From positions 1 through 14,908 of the forward strand of contig CAYQMH010000050.1 in the NCBI GenBank assembly GCA_964418485.1: a DNA stretch of 14,908 nt, written 5' to 3'. Both the position numbers and the translations under genes were made by a program. This DNA is from JAFGHJ01 sp964418485. Lineage in GTDB: Bacteria; Hydrothermota; UBA3072. The notes beneath the pieces were generated by a model, which saw only the letters and a program-made list of their open reading frames with translations, was not told where the DNA came from and searched no databases. Every line of letters begins with the position of its first letter. Positions within the stretch are counted from its first letter, which is position 1. Below, one piece after another: positions 1-9,118 of this stretch.

Positions 1-249
1 TCTGGTCTTCCGCCTGACGGGTCGAACCGTTAACCGTGATATAATCTATCTGCACATCCATGTTCTCTCCGTCATCATTATCGAAACAAACATTTATGTC
101 GCCGGTATTGTTTGTAGATGCAGAATAGTTCTGGTAACTTGTTGTTAAGTTAAAATTACCAATCTGACTGCCACCTACTGTTACGTAGATGTGTTCTCCA
201 CCGCCTGTACCGCGGGCTCTTACGACTATACTGTTTGAGCCGCCGCCGC
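1..249 (-). repeat. Direct repeat copy A: CBM60-like coding segment
   Basis: This segment aligns without gaps to 1830-2078 (offset 1829), with about 29 mismatches in the first 240 bases by eye. It encodes the shared carbohydrate-binding domain of the two neighbouring enzymes. Differences cluster at 140-160, where SQIGNFNLTTS replaces SQVGSWTVSTS. Confidence 0.9.
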
Positions 250-1282
250 TGGTTGTGGTCGTCGTCGATCCACCGCTGGTCGTTGTAGTGGTTGTAGTGC
301 TACCGCCGCCGCCACCGTCCAGACCTGCGCCGGAGCTAACGATACTAGGTATCGATGATGCATTGTCTAACGAGTAGGAATACGATGGTGATGGCACCGA
401 TCCTCTCGTTTCCGGACCGTTTTCGCAATTGCTATAAACATTACCTCTCTCAACCAGATCTCCCTCCGGAGAACTTGCATAACCAACCAATGTCGGATCA
501 TCACAGTTCTCGAAGTAGTTATTCTCGACTAAGACTTCCCCATCACATGTAGAAGCTATACCATATTCGTTGTTCCTGTAATAGTTATTGTATACATGGC
601 AAAGAGCGGAGAACCTAACCCTTGGGTGACGGGTATCGGTACCATCAAAGTAATTATGATGATACGTTACCCGCAAATGACCTATATCCTGAGATCCATT
701 ATCGTCGCTGTGGCCTAACAGGCAAGTTTTTTCATGGTTATAAAAGTGATTCCAGGAAACTGTTATATAATCGGAACCTCTTTTTATATCGACGCATCCG
801 TCATATCCGTTAGAAAATTCGCAATGGTCGATCCAGATATTCGTCGATCCATCCTGCACGTTAATCGCATCATCGTCCCAGTTGGAAAATGCGATATTCC
901 TTATAATCACATTTGAAACTCCGTCTATATCAAGGCCGCCGCCGGTTATCTTTCCGCTCGTACCCACGCCTTCAATGGTTTTACTAGAGGCAACATCATT
1001 CATCCCCGATAGGCTTATAGTACCATTCACCCGTATAATATAACTCCCGCTTCTTCCAATATAATCTAAAAAAGAAGAAGCGTTCGAGACCGTAACTGTA
1101 GTTCCACCGGATCCACCTGTCGCACTCGCACCAAAACCTACCGCTGCTCTGGTTTTATAAGAAACGAGGCTGACACCTGTTTGGGGTGCAGTGGGAGCTA
1201 CTTTTTCACATCCCCAAAAAAGTCCGACAACTATAGCTAAAATTAAAACTCCAGAAATCACCATAAAACGTTTAAAATTCAT
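1..1282 (-). CDS. Pectate lyase family 1 lipoprotein with CBM60-like module (C-terminus cut by window edge)
   Basis: The reading frame is open from ATG at 1282 to base 1 (427 codons, no stop). Residues 1-25 are a lipoprotein signal: a basic start, a hydrophobic stretch and LFWGC with Cys25. Residues 47-300 are a parallel beta-helix pectate lyase of the PL1 type, recognisable from VGFGASATGG (48-57), IWIDHC (149-154), the DGCVD segment (161-165), YITVSWNHFYNH (172-183) and RHPRVRF (218-224). R218/R223 match the catalytic RxPxxR motif, and the Asp residues at 152, 161 and 165 fit the calcium/substrate site. PL1 enzymes cleave polygalacturonate by beta-elimination. Residues 328-350 are a Thr/Ser/Gly linker. 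Residues 350-427 are a CBM60-like domain almost identical to that in the downstream xylanase, but truncated here before its end. A GAGGAGAAGG Shine-Dalgarno sits 6 bases before the ATG. The protein is probably anchored in a membrane and exposed to plant polysaccharide. The family call is firm; exact pectin specificity is not visible. Confidence 0.93.
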   Translation of the reverse strand, partial: MNFKRFMVISGVLILAIVVGLFWGCEKVAPTAPQTGVSLVSYKTRAAVGFGASATGGSGGTTVTVSNASSFLDYIGRSGSYIIRVNGTISLSGMNDVASSKTIEGVGTSGKITGGGLDIDGVSNVIIRNIAFSNWDDDAINVQDGSTNIWIDHCEFSNGYDGCVDIKRGSDYITVSWNHFYNHEKTCLLGHSDDNGSQDIGHLRVTYHHNYFDGTDTRHPRVRFSALCHVYNNYYRNNEYGIASTCDGEVLVENNYFENCDDPTLVGYASSPEGDLVERGNVYSNCENGPETRGSVPSPSYSYSLDNASSIPSIVSSGAGLDGGGGGSTTTTTTTSGGSTTTTTSGGGSNSIVVRARGTGGGEHIYVTVGGSQIGNFNLTTSYQNYSASTNNTGDINVCFDNDDGENMDVQIDYITVNGSTRQAEDQ

Positions 1283-1338
1283 TTCCTTCTCCTCGATCTT
1301 TATCTTTTATTGTTAAAACTATTTGTATTTATCTACCA

Positions 1339-1371
1339 CCCTTCTTTTTTTCCTTCTTTCCTTCCTTCCTT
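1339..1371. repeat. Homopyrimidine/homopurine tract
   Basis: There are 33 consecutive pyrimidines on the plus strand, built of CTTT/CCTT units, in the leader of the pectate lyase gene. On the transcribed (minus) sense it reads as a purine run containing AAGGAAGG, which is complementary to the CCTTCCTT core of the element at 1408-1423. It could fold with that element or be slippage-prone; no function is demonstrated. Confidence 0.6.
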
Positions 1372-1372
1372 G

Positions 1373-1423
1373 TTTATATTCTTTCCTCTCATCAAGTGCC
1401 ACATATTGCATTCGAAAGGAAGG
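1373..1423 (-). promoter_or_regulatory. Shared upstream element, pectate lyase copy
   Basis: On the minus strand CCTTCCTTTCGAATGC (1423-1408) is followed by TATAAA (1378-1373), about 90 bases before the start codon. The same block, CCTTCCTTTCGGATGC followed by TATAAA, precedes the xylanase gene. The two flanks are otherwise only loosely similar, so this block looks selectively kept. It may be a promoter with an activator site or a leader RNA element. No good -35 hexamer is seen. The 242-base gap between the two genes (1283-1524) shows no convincing terminator for the xylanase. Confidence 0.4.
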
Positions 1424-1524
1424 TCCACCTAATATAAACTTATTTTTACCTTTTGGGAGTAAATTTTCAGTTTTAAAAACGATTATAAATTTAGATTTCA
1501 TATAATTCTATTTAATTAATATCC

Positions 1525-3150
<1,626 letters not shown>

Positions 3151-3211
3151 TTTACTCTCCTTTCTTTTTGATTTTTTTTCTTGTTGTTACTAAAATTTAA
3201 AAATTACTATA

Positions 3212-3253
3212 TTTATATGACCCTTCCTTTCTATGCCGCATCCGAAAGGAAGG
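3212..3253 (-). promoter_or_regulatory. Shared upstream element with hairpin, xylanase copy
   Basis: On the minus strand CCTTCCTTTCGGATGC (3253-3238) is followed by a perfect 10-base complement GAAAGGAAGG (3231-3222) and then TATAAA (3217-3212), about 60 bases before the ATG. This gives a 10-bp stem with a 12-base loop. TCCTTTC of the left arm is also exactly complementary to GAAAGGA covering the xylanase Shine-Dalgarno (3164-3158), so alternative pairing is possible. It may be a regulator binding site, a leader switch, or both. The hairpin and the sequence shared with the pectate lyase leader are seen; a regulatory role is inferred. Confidence 0.45.
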
Positions 3254-3652
3254 AACATTTAGACAAATTTGTTCTTATCCGACATCAGGAAAACTCCAGT
3301 GTTGAATAAGAATTAAGAAAGGGAAGTAAACGATTTTTAAATTCGAATTTGATAATAACGCTTAATAGCAATAACACCCCCTTAATCTTAGCACTTAATA
3401 CCTTCAACACTTCCTTGTTGATACTACCTTGTCCCTCTCAATCGACCCCCTCTCTATTAGTTATCACTTTCGTTTTCACTGTTTTACTTATTACTTTTGT
3501 CCTACTAAGATGTATAACCCTGTTTCGATATTACGCGGAAACCGATTATTGATGCAACTGCTTACCTCGTCCTACCATACGGACTCCATACTTAAACTAT
3601 CTTTTATTATAATTCCAGAATAAATAAAATCAAGCAATCCATTCCCATATTT

Positions 3653-3677
3653 CCTTATCATACAATGGATGATAAGG
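3653..3677. repeat. 9-bp inverted repeat
   Basis: CCTTATCAT (3653-3661) and ATGATAAGG (3669-3677) flank a 7-base loop. There is no T-run on either side, so it does not look like an intrinsic terminator. An operator or a chance dyad are both possible. Confidence 0.4.
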
Positions 3678-3906
3678 CCTGCGTATATTATTTAGAAAAA
3701 TAAAAAATAAAATAGATAGTTCTTATTTAAAATAAACAGGATAAACCTTTTTTAATAAAGCAAAAAGGGAGAATCCGGGCTATGCAACCTAATATTTAGA
3801 TAAGGAAAAAGATGATAGAAGTCTACGTCATACTAGGATAAATTAACTCCAAGTGCAATATTTATCCCTTTTTTTATTACTTGCAGAAGAAATTACGTCA
3901 CTCCTC

Positions 3907-3934
3907 TTGACATTCAAGCAAAAACGATTATTCT
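3907..3934 (+). promoter_or_regulatory. Candidate promoter of the glycan operon
   Basis: A perfect TTGACA (3907-3912) is followed after 16 bases by TATTCT (3929-3934), four of six matches to TATAAT. It is about 70 bases upstream of the carbamoyltransferase start and is the best sigma-70-like pair in the gap. A nearer AT-rich stretch, TATATAAT (3982-3989), lies too close to the ATG to leave much leader. Confidence 0.35.
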
Positions 3935-4006
3935 ACTTATCGGAAAGATGGAATTAGAACTTTTTCAAATCGGCTTATTAATATATAATAAGAAGGGAAA
4001 TACACG

Positions 4007-5707
4007 ATGTTTATTTTAGGAATATGGGATGGTCACGATTCCGGAATATCAATATTAAAAGATAACAAAATTCTCTTCGCCATAAACGAAGAAAGGCTAT
4101 CCAGAAGAAAATTAGATATATCTTTCCCTCAAAAATCTATAGAATATTCTTTGAATTACTTGGGACTCAAAAAAGAAGACGTTGGTATAATAGCCTTTTC
4201 GACTTCGGAATTCGCCAAAACTCTGTGGAGGATATTTCCTTTTCTAAAAGAAAACTACTATTTATTACGGAGGAGAAAAAAGGATTATTCCAGTCTAGAT
4301 TCTTTCAAACGGGGTTTTAAATACAAGGTAACCGAGTTACAATTAGATCCGCTATCGAGAAATATAAGTAAATTTCTATTAAACAAAAAATTAAAAAATT
4401 TAGGTTTCAAGAATTATAAATTATTAATGCATGACCATCACCTGTGCCACGCCGCGAGCGCTGCTTTTACAAGCGGTTTTAAAGATGCCCTGGTTATCAC
4501 AATCGACGGTATTGGAGACACCTTATCGGGAACGATAAACACGTTCGAAAATGATAAGTTAGAAAGAATAAAAACCATTTCAGGTAGAACCTCTTTCGGC
4601 ATATTTTTCGAACATGTAACCAACCTTCTAAATATGAGGGAATTGGAAGACGAAGGCAAAGTGATGGCACTGGCTAATTACGCTCTAAAAATAAAAGACG
4701 ATGAAAATCCTCTTCTGGATTTCTTTACCGTCGACGGATTGGATGTAAAAACAAAATACGGCACCCTGAAAGCATTAAAAGAGTTGAAAAAAATCCTCTG
4801 GAAATATCCTTCAGAACAGTTCGCTTTTATGGCACAACGAACTCTGGAAATAAAAATTACCCAGTTGATTAGAAATGCCATTAAAGAGACAGGTTTAAAT
4901 AATATATGCCTTTCAGGAGGAACATGTTCAAATATAAAAGTAAATATGCTCATTAAAAACTTACCCGAAGTGAACGATGTCTATGTTTTTCCTCACATGG
5001 GTGATGGTGGTCTTGCGATGGGAAGTGCTATGGTGGCCAATTATGAACTAAATGGTACCTCCGAGTACAATTTCGAAGACGTATATTTCGGCCCACAATT
5101 TTCAAATGATTATATGAAAGAAGCTCTAGAAAAAAATCAAATGAAAAATATACAGTACAAATATGTAAAAGAAATCGAAAAAGAAGTGGCAAAAATGATC
5201 TCTGAAGGAAATATTGTCTTATGGTTCCGGGGAAGAACGGAATACGGTCCGAGAGCACTCGGGAATAGAAGCATATTAGCTCCGGCTCACTCTGAAGATA
5301 TAAAAAACGAATTAAACTTGGTACAAAAGAAAAGAGTTTGGTACCAACCATTTTGTCCGACAATGCTTTTAGAGGATGCAAAAGAAGTTTTAGAAGATTT
5401 AAAGGGCACACCCAACAAGTTCATGACGATGGGATATATGGTAAAAAAAGATAAGCAAAAATTAGTGAAAGGCGTAATTAACATCGATGGCTCCTGCAGA
5501 CCACAGATTATAAGCGATTATGATTCAAGATACGCAAGGCTATTATTGGAATATAAAAAGCTTTCCGGTATCGGAATTTTACTTAATACAAGCTTTAATT
5601 TACACGGCGAGCCGCTTGTCTGTTCCCCGGAAGATGCTCTAAGTACCTTCTCGAGAACGGAAGCAAAATATCTGATATTGGAAAATTACTTACTCAGTAA
5701 AACTTAA
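4007..5707 (+). CDS. NodU/CmcH-family O-carbamoyltransferase
   Basis: This 566-residue protein has the usual length for the family, which includes NodU, CmcH and TobZ. These transfer the carbamoyl group of carbamoyl phosphate, through carbamoyl-AMP, to a hydroxyl of a sugar or antibiotic. The N-terminal Kae1-like domain starts ILGIWDGHDSG (3-13) and has the metal-binding HxxxH in DHHLCHAAS (His144, His148), ITIDGIGD (164-171), SGGTCSN (303-309) and HMGDGG (330-335). The C-terminal carbamoylation domain includes WFRGRTEYGPRALGNRS (406-422) and LLNTSFNLHGEP (525-536). All expected motifs appear intact. A GAAGGG Shine-Dalgarno is 9 bases upstream. It is the first gene of the rightward run, 27 bases before a membrane glycosyltransferase, so its acceptor is probably a sugar of the glycan made here; the true acceptor cannot be read from sequence. 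Confidence 0.93.
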   Translation: MFILGIWDGHDSGISILKDNKILFAINEERLSRRKLDISFPQKSIEYSLNYLGLKKEDVGIIAFSTSEFAKTLWRIFPFLKENYYLLRRRKKDYSSLDSFKRGFKYKVTELQLDPLSRNISKFLLNKKLKNLGFKNYKLLMHDHHLCHAASAAFTSGFKDALVITIDGIGDTLSGTINTFENDKLERIKTISGRTSFGIFFEHVTNLLNMRELEDEGKVMALANYALKIKDDENPLLDFFTVDGLDVKTKYGTLKALKELKKILWKYPSEQFAFMAQRTLEIKITQLIRNAIKETGLNNICLSGGTCSNIKVNMLIKNLPEVNDVYVFPHMGDGGLAMGSAMVANYELNGTSEYNFEDVYFGPQFSNDYMKEALEKNQMKNIQYKYVKEIEKEVAKMISEGNIVLWFRGRTEYGPRALGNRSILAPAHSEDIKNELNLVQKKRVWYQPFCPTMLLEDAKEVLEDLKGTPNKFMTMGYMVKKDKQKLVKGVINIDGSCRPQIISDYDSRYARLLLEYKKLSGIGILLNTSFNLHGEPLVCSPEDALSTFSRTEAKYLILENYLLSKT

Positions 5708-5734
5708 GCTCTCCGTGATTATTATAATAAAAGG

Positions 5735-7357
5735 ATGGCAGCGACTAAACTAAACTTATTTTTATCCTGGTATTACGTCTATATCCTGGAAATCAACTTT
5801 TCCCTCTTAATTATCGCGTTTATATTCAGTTTCAAATACATAAAAAAAATCTTTGCGGAAATCGAGAATAAGTACTTAATTCTCTTATTATCAATTTCGG
5901 TACTCGGGGTATCTGCAACAGCGTTTGTGGCTCCAAAAACTCACAGAATATTTTACGATGAAGATATTTACAACAGCATAGCTCAGAACATAGCCCATCA
6001 AAAAAAGGCTGTTATGTGTAACGAAGGTTATTACGAGAACAACGAATTACAAATCATAGCAGAAGAATACAACAAACAACCTCCAGCTTATCCTTATTTA
6101 ATAAGTGTCATATTCAGGACATTAGGCACAAACGAACTATTTACCTTCATTTTAAACAATATTATTTTCGGATTAATGATAATCGTAATATTTTTAATTT
6201 CTTTTCTACTTTTTAAAGATATATTTGCGAGTTTAATGGCGTGCTTATCATATATAGTTATTCCCGTTAATCTTCAATGGTTTAATACTTGTGCCGCAGA
6301 ACCATCAACGGCATTTTTTACAAGTTTAACTATTCTCTCTTCACTTTTATATCTGAGATATAAAAAACCTATTAACCTTTTATTTTTTATAGCCTGTTTG
6401 GCGTTTTCCTTAAGTTTTAGAACAGAAAGTTTCTTGGTGGCTCCCCTCGTCTTTCTAATATTCTTAATTAAAGAACCACGCGTATTTAAAAGAAAAGAGC
6501 TTTACGCTTTCGGAATTCTTTTTCTATTTTTATCCACGGCCCTATTGCTGCATATATATTCGGCAAGAGGAATGAGCTGGGGAGCAGAGGGTGGACAGAA
6601 GATTTCTCTGGCTTATTTTCCTTATAATTCCTTCACCAATTTAGCTTTCTATCTTAACAACAGATGTTTCCCTCTGATATTTTCAATATTCGCAACTTTA
6701 GGATTATTCTCTTATAAAATAAACGAACGGTTCAAAGAGAAATTAATATTATTAATCTGGTTTTTGACTTTCTGGGGAGTTTTTTTATTCTTCTACGCGG
6801 GAAGTTATAGATTCAGCGAGGGGTTAAGTATCCGTTTCTCTCTACTATCTTATGTTCCGCTTGCTATTTTTACTGGACTCGGAATCGCTTCTCTCAGTAA
6901 TCTTTTAAATGCGAAAATAAAATCGATCAAAATAATTCTGATATTGCTCATTTTATTTACTTCCAGCTGGTTTCTGCCCTTCATAAGGTCGAAAACTAAA
7001 GGCGAAAGCGAACTCTGCAGGATGGATCGTAAATACGCTATGGAATTTGTAAAATTATTACCTCCGAATTCGATAATTTACACTCACAACCCGAATATGT
7101 TCTTGATAAATAAAAAAAGCGCGATTCAGACTTCGGCTGAAACTTACGAACCGGGAACAATCAAACAACATCAGGGTAGATTTAAAGGAGGTGTATATCT
7201 ACATTACAATTACTGGTCTAACGTGCCTTACAGCGACTTACAAAGACAATTTACCACCAATATTTTAGAAAGATACGATTACAAGATAATTAAAGAATAC
7301 TATTATAAAAATCATAAATATGGATTGTATAAAATAACAGGACCAAAAGAAAGATGA
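5735..7357 (+). CDS. GT-C fold membrane glycosyltransferase (ArnT/PMT-like), paralogue A
   Basis: The protein has 540 residues and many hydrophobic segments (about 20-36, 47-66, 134-160, 161-180, 214-228, 233-246, 256-274, 312-326, 336-353, 370-390 and 399-416), then a soluble C-terminal part from about 420. The first outer loop holds an acidic motif, YDEDIY (74-79), and QPPAYPYL (115-122) resembles the KPP-type motif of ArnT-like enzymes. Such proteins use polyprenyl-phosphate sugars as donors on the outer face of the membrane. It is about 70% identical to the protein at 9119-10723. The ATG is supported because homology with the paralogue begins at the Met, but AAAAGG directly abuts it, giving a poor Shine-Dalgarno spacing. 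The 27 bases after the preceding TAA are in the same frame with no further stop. It overlaps the next gene by 4 bases (ATGA). Donor and acceptor are unknown. Confidence 0.88.
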   Translation: MAATKLNLFLSWYYVYILEINFSLLIIAFIFSFKYIKKIFAEIENKYLILLLSISVLGVSATAFVAPKTHRIFYDEDIYNSIAQNIAHQKKAVMCNEGYYENNELQIIAEEYNKQPPAYPYLISVIFRTLGTNELFTFILNNIIFGLMIIVIFLISFLLFKDIFASLMACLSYIVIPVNLQWFNTCAAEPSTAFFTSLTILSSLLYLRYKKPINLLFFIACLAFSLSFRTESFLVAPLVFLIFLIKEPRVFKRKELYAFGILFLFLSTALLLHIYSARGMSWGAEGGQKISLAYFPYNSFTNLAFYLNNRCFPLIFSIFATLGLFSYKINERFKEKLILLIWFLTFWGVFLFFYAGSYRFSEGLSIRFSLLSYVPLAIFTGLGIASLSNLLNAKIKSIKIILILLILFTSSWFLPFIRSKTKGESELCRMDRKYAMEFVKLLPPNSIIYTHNPNMFLINKKSAIQTSAETYEPGTIKQHQGRFKGGVYLHYNYWSNVPYSDLQRQFTTNILERYDYKIIKEYYYKNHKYGLYKITGPKER

Positions 7358-8412
7358 GTTCACCAAAAAAGATAAAAAATTATTCGGTCTTTTCAAAAAA
7401 TATATTATTATCGTCCCAAAATAAATTAAAACACCCATATAAACTGACCTTCGCGATTACATACAAATGTAATCTTCGATGCAAAACATGCCAAATCTGG
7501 CAGAAAAAACCAACTGATGAATTATCCGCCGAAGAAATAGATAAGTTTTTTCATATTAATAATTTTTTTAACTGGATAGATATAACCGGGGGAGAAATTT
7601 TCTTAAGGAAGGATTTAACGGATATAACAAAAAGTATAAAAAAGAATGTCAGTAATTTAGTTATGTTACATTATCCCACCAACGGATTCTTAACCGACAG
7701 AATCGTAGAAATTACGGAAGAAATAACATCTTTAGATTTCAACAATTTAGTTATAACTGTTAGTATCGACGGAATAAAAGACACCCATAACGAAATAAGA
7801 GGCAATGAAAAATCTTTCGACCTATGTATCGAAACTTATAAAGAATTAAAAAAAAACAAACACCTCAAAGTATATTTAGGATGCACATTGTCTCCGTTTA
7901 ATATAAATCACTTCGGAAATTTCATAGAAGAATTAAAAGATTATATTCCCGACCTAAAATATTCGGATATACATTTAAATATTTATCATTATTCGGAAAA
8001 TTTATACTCTAATGAACCTATGTATTTTGATAAAAAAAAGATTATAAGTCTTATAGATGATTTTATTACGAAAAAAGGATTCAAATTATTTAACCCAATA
8101 TCTTTATTAGAATACACTTATATGAAAAACATTAAGAACTATTTGCTCACTAACCGGACCCCCTTTAATTGCAAATCAGGTAAAATATCTTGTTTTATAG
8201 ATCCTATGGGAAATGTTTATCCATGTACCGGTTTTAATGTTCTTTTAGGAAATCTAAGAGATAACGACTATGACCTTTTAAAAATACTTACAAGTGAAAT
8301 TTCTGTACTTTTGAATAAAAAAATAGAAAACGGTAAGTGTCCTCATTGCTGGACACCCTGCGAGGCTTATCAAAATATTTTAAGCAATTTATTTATAAAG
8401 GAGAAAACATAA
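7354..8412 (+). CDS. Radical SAM protein with SPASM-like C-terminal cysteines
   Basis: This 352-residue protein has the radical SAM cluster motif CxxxCxxC at Cys39, Cys43 and Cys46 (YKCNLRCKTC), the GGE motif at 79-81 that contacts SAM, and VSIDG at 136-140. The C-terminal part has Cys273, Cys280, Cys291 (PMGNVYPC) and CPHCWTPC (Cys329, 332, 336), the arrangement expected for an auxiliary iron-sulfur cluster of SPASM/twitch type. It starts inside the end of the GT-C gene (ATGA overlap) and its TAA overlaps the next ATG by one base, so it is probably translationally coupled to both glycosyltransferases. Family and context suggest radical modification (epimerisation, dehydration, deamination or a C-C bond reaction) of a sugar, nucleotide sugar or lipid carrier in this pathway. 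It is shorter than the DesII deaminases and should not be named as one. Its DNA is very AT-rich even for this locus. Confidence 0.9.
   Translation: MSSPKKIKNYSVFSKNILLSSQNKLKHPYKLTFAITYKCNLRCKTCQIWQKKPTDELSAEEIDKFFHINNFFNWIDITGGEIFLRKDLTDITKSIKKNVSNLVMLHYPTNGFLTDRIVEITEEITSLDFNNLVITVSIDGIKDTHNEIRGNEKSFDLCIETYKELKKNKHLKVYLGCTLSPFNINHFGNFIEELKDYIPDLKYSDIHLNIYHYSENLYSNEPMYFDKKKIISLIDDFITKKGFKLFNPISLLEYTYMKNIKNYLLTNRTPFNCKSGKISCFIDPMGNVYPCTGFNVLLGNLRDNDYDLLKILTSEISVLLNKKIENGKCPHCWTPCEAYQNILSNLFIKEKT
8397..8403 (+). promoter_or_regulatory. Ribosome binding site deciding the GT2 start at 8412
   Basis: AAAGGAG lies 8 bases before ATG 8412, inside the end of the radical SAM gene. An upstream in-frame ATG at 8337 would give a deep overlap, adds 25 residues unlike the GT2 family, and has no such site. 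Confidence 0.8.
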
Positions 8413-9101
8413 TGGCGCCGATTAAAAATCTATGTGTGATAATACCTGCAAAAGATGAAGAAAAATCTATCGGAGAAATAATAGAGGGTTGTAAGAAATA
8501 CGCAGAAAGAGTTGTTGTTATCGACGGATATTCAAAAGATAAAACAAGAGAAATCTCCGAAAAACTAAACGCTGAAGTCATTTTACAGAAAGGTAAAGGC
8601 AAAGGTGCCGCTATAAGAACTGCCAAGGAACATGTCTCAGACGAAGATATTGTGGTTTTTATCGACGCGGATTGTTCTCACGATCCGGACGATATACCGG
8701 AACTAATAAAACCGATTCAAGAGGGAAAAGCCGATCATGTCACGGGTTCAAGATTATTCGGTGGTTCCAGTGAACTGCATGGAGGATTCGATGAATTTAT
8801 GAGGCTTACGGGAAGTTCGTTCATTACTTTTTGTATTAACAACAAATTTAAAGTAAGATTAAGTGATAGCCAGAACGGATTCAGGGCTATAAGGGGTGCA
8901 GTATTAAAGGATCTCGATCTACGCGAAAACATTACGACTATAGAACAGGAAATGATTATAAAAACACTTAAAAAAGGCTATATAATGGATGAAGTACCCG
9001 CCCATGAATACAGAAGAAAATATGGCGAATCACATATAGAAATGCACAGGGTATTTTTTCGATATGTTTTTAGTTTTATAAAATATTTATATTTTCAATA
9101 A
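8412..9101 (+). CDS. GT2 family glycosyltransferase, polyprenyl-phosphate sugar synthase-like
   Basis: From ATG 8412 the protein has 229 residues. The GT-A fold opens with CVIIPAKDEEKSIGE (8-22), VVVIDGYSKDKT (34-45), a glycine/lysine stretch GKGKGAA (61-67), the metal-binding DAD (85-87) in FIDADCSHDP, TGSRLFGG (111-118) and RRKYGESHI near the C-terminus. This is the pattern of dolichyl/polyprenyl-phosphate mannose or glucose synthases, which move a sugar from a nucleotide donor to the lipid phosphate at the cytoplasmic face. There is no C-terminal membrane segment beyond a short aromatic end (RYVFSFIKYLYFQ). It sits between two GT-C paralogues that would consume such a lipid donor. The sugar is not predictable; a plain nucleotide-sugar transferase is an alternative. 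Confidence 0.88.
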   Translation: MAPIKNLCVIIPAKDEEKSIGEIIEGCKKYAERVVVIDGYSKDKTREISEKLNAEVILQKGKGKGAAIRTAKEHVSDEDIVVFIDADCSHDPDDIPELIKPIQEGKADHVTGSRLFGGSSELHGGFDEFMRLTGSSFITFCINNKFKVRLSDSQNGFRAIRGAVLKDLDLRENITTIEQEMIIKTLKKGYIMDEVPAHEYRRKYGESHIEMHRVFFRYVFSFIKYLYFQ

Positions 9102-9118
9102 GGAGGAATTTTCTTTAA

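Larger units (their letters stand above)
3151..4006. other. Divergent intergenic region (856 bases) between xylanase and glycan operon
   Basis: No ORF here has protein-like composition or a supported start. The left end (3151-3260) is the xylanase leader: Shine-Dalgarno, A/T-rich spacer, TATAAA and the shared element with its hairpin. The palindrome ACAAATTTGT lies at 3263-3272. The stretch 3360-3600 is unusually C/T-rich on the plus strand, without recognisable coding or RNA structure. Further right are an inverted repeat at 3653-3677, a weak hairpin CCTTTTT/AAAAAGG (3746-3768), two TACGTCA heptamers 70 bases apart (3824, 3894), a TTGACA-type promoter candidate (3907), and a GAAGGG Shine-Dalgarno (3992-3997) for the carbamoyltransferase. 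Confidence 0.6.

Noticed and set aside
1391..1405. TGGCAC on the minus strand as a sigma-54 -24 element
   Set aside because: No GC-type -12 element lies at the required spacing and no similar site precedes the xylanase gene.
1319..1501. 60-codon minus-strand ORF and its plus-strand mirror in the gap between the two lipoprotein genes
   Set aside because: It overlaps the shared leader element and the homopyrimidine tract, has a low-complexity Lys/Arg-rich end, no Shine-Dalgarno and no recognisable family. The partial resemblance to the xylanase leader is at DNA level, and that copy has stops.
3222..3253. Intrinsic terminator reading of the hairpin
   Set aside because: It lies upstream of the xylanase start on the minus strand and is not followed by a T-run in either direction.
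3349..3623. Short plus-strand ORFs in the divergent intergenic region
   Set aside because: Composition is not protein-like, no ribosome binding sites precede them, and the frames are short and overlapping.
8337..8411. Upstream ATG start for the first GT2 gene
   Set aside because: The extra 25 residues lie in the radical SAM cysteine-coding region; AAAGGAG 8 bases before ATG 8412 and the normal GT2 N-terminus favour 8412.
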